A DNA stretch of 16,475 nt, taken from assembly GCA_039715055.1 (NCBI GenBank), contig JBDLID010000065.1, positions 1 to 16,475 on the forward strand. The letters run 5' to 3'. The notes under the pieces were generated by a model. The model saw only the letters and a program-made list of their open reading frames with translations, did no database searches and was not told the origin of the DNA. This document shows positions 7,961 through 16,386 of this stretch, one piece after another; the stretch's first letter is position 1, and every line of letters starts with the position of its first letter. Source of the stretch: JBDLID01 sp039715055 (GTDB lineage: Bacteria; Desulfobacterota; Desulfobulbia; Desulfobulbales; Desulfocapsaceae). The position numbers and the translations under genes were made by a program.

Positions 7961-10900
7961 ATGACAACTGTTACGCTCACAATTGACGGTGCCGAGATCG
8001 TAGCCGAACAGGGATTGACCATCCTTGAGGTGGCCAAGAGATCTGATATCTCCATTCCCACTCTCTGTTTCGTAAAGGACAATCCTTCCGACGCCCCCTG
8101 CGAAGTCTGTGTTGTAGAGGTTGAAGGTAAGGATGAGTTGATGCGTTCCTGTGTGACGCTTGCTCAAGACGGCATGGAGATATCCACCAATTCCGAAAAA
8201 GTTCTCGGCCATCGCCAGGAACGACTCGGTATCCTCGCCGAGACGCATTTCGGTGACTGTAAAGCACCCTGTAATCTCACCTGCCCCGGGCAGATCAACG
8301 TTCAGGGCTACATCGCCCATGTCGCCAAGGGTCAGTACGAAGAGGCCTTGAGGCTCGTTATGGAGCGGAACCCCATGCCGTTTTCCGTTGGCCGGGTCTG
8401 CCCACGTTTCTGTGAGACACGTTGTCGTCGGATTCTCGTTGATGAACCGGTATCCATCAACCATCTCAAACGGTTTGTTGCGGACTGGTGCATGAGCAAT
8501 GAGATTGATCTCAAGATTCCAAAGGACTCTCCCACCGGTAAGCGCATAGCGGTTATCGGCGGCGGTCCGGCAGGACTTACCGCAGCCCATTTTCTGACGA
8601 GAAAGGGGCATCATGTCACCATCTTTGAGGGGGCCCCGAAACTCGGCGGTGCCCTGCGCTACGGCCTGCTTGAATATCGTATTCCAAAAGATGTTCTTGA
8701 TTACGAGGTCAATACCATCCTCAAGCACGGAATTTCTGTTCGCCTTAACCAGCAGTGGGGCAAGGATTTTACCCTCCAGGACCTTAAAGATCAGGGGTAC
8801 GATGCCACCTTTATCAGTATTGGCGCCGGAGTTGATATTCCCCTTGATGTCAAGGGAGCCAACACCCCGCACTCGTATACCGCCTGTAATTATCTCAAGC
8901 TGGTAGCCGAAGGCAAGATGCCTGACATGGGCCAGCGGGCCGCAGTCATCGGTGGCAATAACGTTGCCATGGAAGTGGCGCGGACTCTTCTTCGCCAGGG
9001 TGTGGCGGAAGTAACGATTATCTATCCCCGTGCCCGGATTGAGATGCCCGCCCACCAGAGAAACATAGCCGAGGCTGAAGCTGAGGGAACCCAGTTTCTG
9101 CTCATGGCCTCTCCGGTTGAGATTACCGAGAGCCTTGATCAGCCGTCAAGACTACGTCTTGAGCTTGTACGGATGAAGCTCGGCGAGCCGGATAAACGAG
9201 GTGCACGTCATCCGGAACCTATAGAAGGTTCCACCAACACTCTGCAGGTCGACTCAATCGTCGCCTCCGTTGGAAACGTTGCGGTTCAGGGTGGCTTTAC
9301 CGGTGGAGAGCTCGAGGAATCCATAGAGCTCACTCCCAAAAATATGATCAAAGCCAATCCGCGCAGCTCCCTGACTAATGTTGACGGAGTCTTTGCCGGT
9401 GGTGATGCCGCAACCGGGCCTAAGTCTGTTATCCAGGCCGTGGTCTCTGCCCGCCGTGCGGTGGCCAACATGCACTCGTTTGTCATGGGGGTTCCCAAGG
9501 ACCCTGCCGACAGCCGCTTCAACTTTACCCGCGGCAAGTCCTTTGATGATGTGGATCTTCGGAATTTTGACGGGATCAATGTCAAACTGCGTGAAAAGAT
9601 GCCGTCCCGGACTCCTGAGATCAGCAGTACGGATTTTGATGAGGTCAAACTCGGCTTTTCAGAACGAATGGCTCGCCGTGAGGCAGAAAGGTGTCTTTCC
9701 TGCGGTTGTAATGCCTTTGACCGTTGTGACCTGAAGCAGCTCTCCATTGACCACAACGTCAACATCAACAAGACCGGAATGGGGAAAATTCCCCATTACG
9801 CCAAAGACAATTCTCACCCGGTAATCACCGTTGACCCCAACAAGTGTGTGTTTTGTAAAAGGTGTGTCAGAAGTTGTGATTATGAAGGCATCGAGGTGAC
9901 CTGTGATACTCTTGATAAAAAAGAGCGGCCCATCGGGCTTTCCATCAAGTTCACTGACAACTGCGTCTCCTGCGGATCATGTGTCGATAATTGTTCAACA
10001 GGTGCCCTGAATAAGAAGGCCCAGATTATTCCAATCCAGGCTGAGCCGATCCGCGAGGTGCGAACCACCTGTCCATACTGTGGAGCAGGCTGCCAGATGA
10101 TCTTCCGTGTTAAGGGAGACACCATAATCGAAGTGACCTCTGATCCGGATCTTGCCCCCAACTTCGGTGCACTCTGTGTCAAAGGAAGATTCGGGCACGA
10201 ATTCGTCCAGCATAAGGACCGACTCACCAAGCCTCTTATCCGTAAGAACGGAATGCTGGTTGAGGCCTCATGGGACGAGGCTCTCGAGTACACCGCCAGG
10301 CGCTTTAAAGACCTCAAGGCGATGTATGGTTCCGATTCCCTTGCCGGTTTCTCCTGTGCCAGGGCAACCAATGAAGAGAACTACCTCATGCAGAAGTTCA
10401 TGAGGACAACCATAGGGACGAATAACATAGATCATTGTGCCCGACTCTGACACGCTCCAACGGTGGCCAGTCTGGCCCTCACATTCGGCAGCGGCGCAAT
10501 GACCAACTCCATTGCAGACTCCAAAAAGACTGATCTCTTCATGATGATCGGCTCCAATCCCGATACCGGACACCCGACCATAGGCTTGCGGGTCCATCAG
10601 GCCCAAAAAAGGGGTGCCAAACTGATCGTCGTTGATCCACGACGGACCAAACTGGCCGATGCGGCCGATCACTGGGTCCGTATTCAGCCCGGTACCGATG
10701 TGGCCTTTCTCAACGGTCTGATGAATATCATCCTCGAAGAGGATCTCTGGAATAAGAAATTTGTTGAGGAGCGTACTGAGGATTTTGAAGAACTCAAGAC
10801 TCTCGTCAAAAAATATACCCCGGATTACGTCGAAAAGATTACCGGCGTCCCGGAGGAGCAACTTTACGCCGTGGCCAGGCTCTATGCCGGACGAGGGCGG

Positions 10901-12085
10901 CATGCCATCTACCATGGAATGGGCATTACCCACTATGTCACCGGAACCGACCGGGTTAAATCCATTGCCAACCTGGCCATGCTCTGCGGCAAGGTCGGAG
11001 AAGAGGGCGGCGGCTGTAATCCGCTCAGGGGCCAGAACAATGTCCAGGGCGCATGTGACATGGGGGCGCTTTTCAACACGCTTCCCGGTTACGGCAAACT
11101 TGAAGACCTTGATCTCTTTGACCGCTATGAAGCTGCATGGGGCGTGAAACTGCCCAGGCGTCCGGGCAAGCCTGCCACCGAGATCTGGGATAACATCTTT
11201 AAGGGTGATATCCGCGGTCTATATGTTTTTGGTGAGGATCCGGCAGTGGCCGACGCCAATATCGCCCATGTCAAGGATGCCCTGGAAAAGGTCGATTTTC
11301 TTGTTGTCCAGGATCTTTTCCTGACAGATACCGCCAAGGCTGCCGACGTTGTTTTTCCTGCGGCCTGTTTTGCTGAAAAAGACGGAACGTTTTCCAATAC
11401 TGAGCGCAGGGTACAGCGGGTTCGCAAGGCGGTTGATCCGCCTGGTGAGGCCAAGCCGGACTGGCAGATCTTCTGCGAGCTTTCGACCCGGATGGGATAT
11501 GAAATGTCCTACAATTCGGCCGAGGAAATCTTTGAAGAGGTTCGCTCACTCCTGCCCCAGTACAAGGGAATCACCTATAAACGGTTGGAAGAGGTTGGAC
11601 TGCAGTGGCCGGTGGCCGATGAAAATCATCCCGGTACCCCGGTGCTCCACACCAAGGAGTTCACCCGCGGTCGTGGGCTTTTCATTCCTGAGGACTATAT
11701 CGCGCCGGTGGAGCAGGTTGATGATGAATACCCGCTCTACTTTACTACCGGTCGGGATTTCTCCCGCTACAACTTCAGCTCCATGACCGGCAAGACCCCG
11801 GAGATCAACTCCATTTCGCCTGAAGCAAGAGCCGAGATCAACCCGGTGGATGCAGAGCGATTCTCCATTAATGAAGGGGACTGGGTGAAAATGACCTCAC
11901 GCCGTGGATCAGTTGAGATGCGGGCGACGTTGACCGATAAATCCCAGGAAGGGACAATTTTTACCACCTACAACCATATCGAGGCGTTGGTTAACTTTCT
12001 TACCCTTGACGCCCTGGATCGACTGTCCAGGACACCGGAGTATAAGCTGTGTGCCATCAAGGTTGAAACAGTTGTCCAACAGTAA
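7961..12085 (+). CDS. fdhA: Selenocysteine-containing formate dehydrogenase fused to 2Fe-2S and GltD/NfnB-like FAD/NAD(P)H domains
   Basis: One 1374-residue selenoprotein if the TGA at 10448-10450 is read as Sec830. Domains in order: NuoG-like 2Fe-2S ferredoxin (Cys36, 47, 50, 64); GltD-type cysteine region (Cys100, 104, 108, 147, 151, 155); FAD site GGGPAG (200-205), a second Rossmann site (VIGGNNVAMEVART, about 330) and FAD motif GGDAATGPKS (480-489); a cysteine cluster (578, 581, 583); two 4Fe-4S motifs (629/632/635/639 and 668/671/674/678); then the molybdenum or tungsten bis-MGD subunit with 4Fe-4S ligands Cys704, 707, 711, 739 and active site CARL-Sec-HAPTVASL. It interconverts formate and CO2, feeding the methyl branch. 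The ATG at 7961 is the first in frame after stops, and the next Met (61) would break the 2Fe-2S domain. No signal peptide, so cytoplasmic. The fused flavin module suggests NAD(P)H exchange. The nucleotide chosen is not determinable by eye. Confidence 0.93.
10448..10477 (+). promoter_or_regulatory. fdhA selenocysteine codon and SECIS element
   Basis: In-frame TGA (10448-10450) followed by a hairpin GGCC-AGTCT-GGCC (stems 10465-10468 and 10474-10477). The loop G-U occupies bases 20-21 after the TGA, which is the offset I recall for the E. coli fdhF SECIS, whose loop is also of the GGTCT type. Coding resumes at once with HAPTVASL, the conserved sequence after the active-site Sec or Cys of formate dehydrogenases. 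Confidence 0.88.
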
Positions 12086-12165
12086 GTTTCTACATGCCGG
12101 AGCAGGGCGATAAACGCCTGCCGGTTTACAGTTATAAGACCCAAGCAAGAGTTAGGAGTAACAAT

Positions 12166-15100
12166 ATGGGTAAAGCAATGAAGCACAGAGAAGGGGCGGT
12201 AATGATTCTCGGCGGAGGTATCGCCGGAATCCAGGCCGCACTTGACTTGACCGAACTGGGTTACTACGTCTACCTGGTCGAAAAGCTACCTGCCGTGGGC
12301 GGCGTAATGGCCCAGCTGGACAAAACCTTCCCAACTAATGATTGCTCTATCTGAATCCTGGCGCCAAAGCTGGTAGAGGCCGGTCGGTCTCCAAATATAG
12401 AGATGATTACCAACGCTGACCTTCTCGCGTTGGAGGGAAAACCAGGGGCTTTCAAGGCCAAGCTGAATCTCCGTCCCCGTTATATCGATGCGGAAAATTG
12501 TACGGCCTGCGGACTCTGTACCCAGTACTGCCCCAAACATCATAAGGATCCATACAACGAAGATCTGTCGATCACCAGGCCGATTCATATCGACTATGCC
12601 CAGGCGGTTCCGGCCACCTACTATATCGACCCAAGTACCTGTATGCATATCCAGCATGACACCTGCCAGATCTGTGTACCGGTCTGCCAGTCCCATGCCA
12701 TCAATTTTAACCAGAAGCCTGAAGAGAAGACTCTGCATATCGGCTCGGTCATCCTCTCGCCCGGTTTCGGCAAGATTGATCCGTCAACACTTGATAAGTT
12801 CAGCTACGGTAAACATCCCGACGTTGTAACCGCCTTTGAGTATGAGCGAATGACAACCGCCTCGGGACCGTTCATGGGTGAGATAAAGTGTTTCTCCGAT
12901 GGTCGCCATCCCAAGTCCATGGCCTTTATCCAGTGTGTCGGTTCCCGTGATCTTGGATGCGACAACGGCTACTGTTCAAACGTCTGCTGCATGTACGCCA
13001 TTAAGGAGGCGCTGGTCACCAAGGAGCATGATCCCGAGGTGGATATCACCATCTACTACATGGACATCCGTACCCACGGTAAGGATTTTGATGCGGCAAG
13101 GGAACGTGCCGAGGCCATTGGCGTCAAATTTGTCCGTGCCAAGGTGGCTGATGTCACCCCATGGGATGATCACCTCAAGCTGACCTATTCAACACTTGAC
13201 GGCCAGCATAAGTTTGAATCCCACGATATGGTGGTTCTCTCAGTGGGGCTTGAGTCGCCCAAGGATGCTGAAGGGATCGCCAAAATCACAGACGTTGATC
13301 TCAACCATTACAACTTCTGTAAGACTGATACCTTCAGCCCGCTTGAGACCAGCCGTGACGGGATTATCGTTGCCGGAGCCTTCCAGGGTCCCAAGGATAT
13401 CCCCGAATCAGTGACCCAGTCTTCCGGTGCTGCTGCACTTGCCGCCTCCATGCTTAAAAAGGTGCGTGGTAAGGGGACTGTGCTCAAGGAGTACCCCGAA
13501 GAGCAGGACGTCAAAAAAGATGATGATGTGCGCATAGGTGTATTTGTCTGCCACTGCGGTATCAACATCAGCTCGGTGGTCGATTGCCCCGAGGTTGCAG
13601 ATTATGCCGGTGATATGGAAAATGTCGCCTACTATACGGAAAATCTTTACTCCTGCTCCCAGGATTCCCAGGAGCAGATCCAGAAAATCATTCAGGAAGA
13701 GAACCTGAACAGGGTGGTTATCGCCGCGTGCTCGCCACGTACCCATGAGCCCCTCTTCCAGGAGACCTTAAAAGATGCCGGTCTCAACCGGAATCTCTTT
13801 GAAATGGTTAATATCCGGGACCAGTGTTCCTGGGTCCATGCCAATGAGCCGGAGGCTGCCACGGACAAATCCAAGGATCTTGTGCGCATGGCGGTCCGCA
13901 AGGCCAATCACATCCAGCCCCTGCCTGAGCAGACTGTACCGGTAACCCCCAAGGCATTGATCCTTGGAGGCGGTACGGCCGGCATGACCGCGGCACTGAA
14001 CCTGGCTGACCAGGGATTCAAGTCGGTTCTGGTTGAAAAGAGCTCCAAAATCGGCGGTAACCTCCAGCTGCTTAAGAACACCATTGCCGGAGACGAGGTG
14101 ACAAAACAGCTCACCAGCCTCACCAAGAAGGTCAATGCATCGAAAATGATCGATGTGGTGACCAATGGTGAACTCATCCAGACCCAGGGCTTCATCGGTA
14201 ATTTTTCATCGGTGATTGAGTCCGGCAAAGGAACCAAGAAAAAGGAACAGACTGTAGATCACGGTGTCATCATTGTTGCCACTGGCGGCAAAGAGCATCG
14301 TCCTGACAAGTACATGCTTGGTAAATCCAAGAAGGTGGTCACCCAGCTGGAGCTTGAAAAGAAACTGGCTGGACGTGCCAAAGACCGGGCGCCTGATTCT
14401 ATTGTCATGATCCAGTGCGCCGGATCCCGGGGTGATGATCGCAACTACTGTTCCAAGGTCTGCTGTAATCATGCAGTGAAAAATATTCTCAAGGTCAAGG
14501 AGCTCAATCCCGACTCCCAGATCATTGTCCTCTATCGTGATATGCGAACCTACGGCTATGCCGAGGATGCCTATCTCGAGGCAAGGAAGAAGGGTGTTGT
14601 CTTTATTCCTTACGAGACCGACAGCAAACCTGAGGTCTTTGAGAAGTCACGCAAGCTGCAGGTTAAGTTCTTCGACTCCATCATGCAGGAAGAGGTGACC
14701 CTGAGCCCTGACCTTGTTGCACTGTCTGTGGGTATTGTACCCAACAGCAGCGACAAGCTCTCCAAGCTCCTCAAGGTGCCACTCACTGCCAACGACTTCA
14801 TCCTCGAGGCCCATGTCAAGCTGCGGCCCGTTGAGGTTGCTGTGGACGGTATTTATCTCTGCGGACTGGCGCACAGTCCAAAACCGGTTGATGAAACCAT
14901 TGTCCAGGCCCAGGCGGCAGCTGCCAAGGCGGCTATTCCACTGGTCAAGGGTTATGTCAAAGTTGATCCGATTGTCTCCCATGTGGACCAGGAGGGCTGT
15001 ATCGGCTGCACCTTGTGCGCCAGCCTCTGTCCTTACGGAGCCATTGAGATGAAGAAGGTGGGCAAGAAACGTAAGGCCGAGACCATCGCTGCATCGTGTA

Positions 15101-15231
15101 AGGCCTGCGGAATCTGCGCCTCGCACTGTCCGACCTTTGCCATCTCCATGGGCGGATTTACCAATGAACAACTTGTCTCCCAGATTGAAGCCTTTGGTAA
15201 TCAGCAGGAAGAAGAGACCGAAACAGCTTAG
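12166..15231 (+). CDS. hdrA: Selenocysteine-containing heterodisulfide reductase subunit A, long two-unit form
   Basis: Flavin and iron-sulfur electron-distributing subunit. It is 1021 residues long if the TGA at 12352-12354 is read as Sec63. Unit 1 (1 to about 440): FAD site GGGIAG (16-21), the FAD-proximal cluster motif FPTNDCSI-Sec-ILAPKLVE (Cys60, Sec63), ferredoxin cysteines 112, 115, 118, 122 and 159, 167, 170, 174, and an IQCVGSR...VCC motif. Unit 2: the HdrA N-terminal domain (GVFVCHCGINI, Cys462 and 464; ACSPRTHEPLF; NIRDQCSWVH), a second FAD site GGGTAG (601-606) lacking the Cys/Sec insert, another IQCAGSR...VCC motif, and two C-terminal 4Fe-4S motifs (945/948/951/955 and 978/981/984/988). 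AGGAG at 12154-12158 is 7 bases before the ATG. The earlier in-frame ATG at 12094 lacks such a site and would add 24 unrelated residues. Neighbours fdhA and mvhD suggest formate-linked electron bifurcation; hdrB and hdrC are absent here. Confidence 0.93.
12352..12383 (+). promoter_or_regulatory. hdrA selenocysteine codon and candidate SECIS element
   Basis: In-frame TGA (12352-12354) inside the HdrA motif where the family has Cys or Sec. A modest hairpin follows: CCTGGC (12357-12362) with GCCGG (12379-12383), one bulged T, and a large loop that carries GGT at 12372-12374, 18-20 bases after the TGA. Alternative pairings exist (CCA 12364-12366 with TGG 12371-12373), so the exact fold is uncertain, but recoding is strongly supported by the protein on both sides. 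Confidence 0.65.
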
Positions 15232-15261
15232 AAGCGTATAAATAGATAAGGAGTATCGATC

Positions 15262-15864
15262 ATGGCCGATCAAGATTTTAACCCGAGTATTCTCGGTTTT
15301 CTCTGCAACTGGTGCTGCTACGCAGCAGCCGATGCAGCGGGGGTATCGCGTTTTCAATATCCCCCCAACCTGCGAACCATCCGCGTGATGTGCACCGGCA
15401 GGGTGGACCCCGCCTTTGTCCTGCGCGGATTTTTAGAAGGTGCAGACGCCATCTTCACCGGCGGCTGACAACTCGGCGAATGTCATTACCAGGTTGGTAA
15501 TTATGATGCGATGGGAATGGATGCTCTGGTTAAACGTGTCCTGAAAGATATCGGTATCCGCGAAGAAAGATTCAGCCTGCAATGGGCATCAGCAGCAGAA
15601 GCTCCGCGTTTTGTCAAGCTTATCACCGAGTTCACCCAGCAGATGAAGGAACTGGGTCCCATCGGTGAGGCCGAGGGGATCGAGCCCGAGGAGCTCAAGG
15701 AACGAATTAAAAAGGGACTGGAGGTCGTCTCCAGCCAGAAGGTTCGTATCTCCTTTGGCAACGCCACCAAGGCTGTGCGAAAAGATGGTATCTGGACCGA
15801 TGAGCATATCGGCGGTATCATTAACACCAAGATGGATAAGTCGCTTACGTCAGCGCTGGGCTAG
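15262..15864 (+). CDS. mvhD: Selenocysteine-containing MvhD/FrhD-type 2Fe-2S electron-transfer protein
   Basis: Small iron-sulfur protein that passes electrons from a hydrogenase or formate dehydrogenase to HdrA. Full length is 200 residues if the TGA at 15466-15468 is read as Sec69. The core matches the family: FLCNWCCYAAADAAG (Cys15, 18, 19), IRVMCTGRVDPAFVL (Cys44), GADAIFTGG-Sec-QLGECHYQVGNYDA (Sec69, Cys74), ending near KELGPIG at residue 134. Family members usually stop near there, at about 140 residues. This one carries about 65 more residues (135-200), charged and helical at first (EPEELKERIKKGLEVV), with no cysteine and no function I recognise. AAGGAG at 15248-15253 lies 8 bases before the ATG. 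It follows hdrA by 30 bases and is the last gene of the operon, ending just before a strong terminator. Confidence 0.93.
15466..15501 (+). promoter_or_regulatory. mvhD selenocysteine codon and SECIS element
   Basis: In-frame TGA (15466-15468) followed by a textbook bacterial SECIS hairpin: ATTACC (15485-15490), loop AGGTT (15491-15495), GGTAAT (15496-15501). The stem is six perfect pairs, and the loop has the GGT expected for SelB binding, 24-26 bases after the TGA. The reading frame continues with QLGECHYQVGNYDA, a conserved MvhD motif, for 132 more codons. Confidence 0.9.
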
Positions 15865-15893
15865 ACAGATCATATCAAAAATAGCCACTTAAA

Positions 15894-15935
15894 GGGGCCC
15901 TGAAGCATGAACTGCTTCAGGGCCCCTTTTTTTTT
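15894..15935 (+). terminator. Strong rho-independent terminator of the acs-fdh-hdr-mvhD operon
   Basis: A perfect 14-base-pair inverted repeat, GGGGCCCTGAAGCA (15894-15907) and TGCTTCAGGGCCCC (15913-15926), with a TGAAC loop, followed by nine T residues (15927-15935) and preceded by AAA. It starts 29 bases after the mvhD stop. It marks the 3' end of the cluster and separates it from the unrelated genes that follow. Confidence 0.96.
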
Positions 15936-15984
15936 GGTCACCCTTTGTCTATTATGGGAAATGAAGTGAATATGGAGGTGGAGC

Positions 15985-16179
15985 GTGGTGGATAAAAAAG
16001 AGATGAACATAGCCGTGCTGATTCAACTGCTGGGCTTCCTGTTAATCTTTGTAATGCCCGGTCTTGTCGGCGGCATACTGGCGTTGCCGATTGGGGTAAT
16101 TGTCGGTGTATCTCTGATAGGTTTTGGTTATCGTAAGTACAGGCGGGCAAAGTATAAAAGTGACGGAACTGTTGAGTAG
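15985..16179 (+). CDS. Small two-helix membrane protein, unknown function
   Basis: A 64-residue protein with a short polar start (VDKKEMN), two hydrophobic segments (about residues 8-24 and 27-47, joined at MPG) and a basic tail (RKYRRAKYK), so probably an inner-membrane hairpin with the tail in the cytoplasm. GGAGG at 15974-15978 is 6 bases before the first GTG (15985) and 9 before the second (15988); either could be the start. ATG at 16003 is another option but is further from the site. It lies after the operon terminator, so it should be transcribed separately, though I see no clear promoter. I do not recognise the family and make no functional claim. Confidence 0.65.
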   Translation: MVDKKEMNIAVLIQLLGFLLIFVMPGLVGGILALPIGVIVGVSLIGFGYRKYRRAKYKSDGTVE

Positions 16180-16247
16180 CGCCCCCGTGTGACCGCTCAG
16201 GCCGCCTCGAGTAGCACAAGTACGCTTCGTCAGCCTGCTTGGCCCTG

Positions 16248-16305
16248 CTGAACAGTTACAACTCCCTGCTTAGGGACGCACCACCTTTACGCTGAATAGT
16301 TACAA
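16248..16305. repeat. Short direct repeat in non-coding DNA
   Basis: CTGAACAGTTACAA (16248-16261) and CTGAATAGTTACAA (16292-16305) match at 13 of 14 bases, and both are preceded by G, with 44 bases from start to start. They lie in the 207-base gap 16180-16386, in which I find no gene, RNA or clear terminator. They may be remnants of a dispersed intergenic element or paired sites for a regulator; the sequence alone does not decide. Confidence 0.4.
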
Positions 16306-16386
16306 AGTGACACCTCAAGTATCCAGAAGTAAATGGGCTATTTCCTCCTTTATGTGCTCCCTGAACAACTCAACCGGTAGTGTCTC

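Noticed and set aside
7706..9055. Long open frame on the minus strand (449 codons) opposite acsC and fdhA
   Set aside because: It covers the conserved C terminus of AcsC and the iron-sulfur and FAD domains of FdhA on the other strand and resembles no known protein.
10448..10450. TGA as a true stop, splitting fdhA into two genes (or a pseudogene)
   Set aside because: The TGA falls exactly at the formate dehydrogenase active-site residue, the frame continues at once with conserved sequence, and a SECIS-like hairpin follows. Two more genes in the operon show the same pattern.
12094..12165. Earlier ATG at 12094 as the hdrA start
   Set aside because: It has no good ribosome binding site and adds residues foreign to HdrA. 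The ATG at 12166 has AGGAG at ideal spacing and starts just before the FAD-binding motif.
15938..16219. Minus-strand open frame of 93 codons opposite the small membrane protein
   Set aside because: The plus-strand frame has a strong ribosome binding site and a coherent membrane-protein pattern. The minus-strand product shows no domain or hydrophobic pattern.
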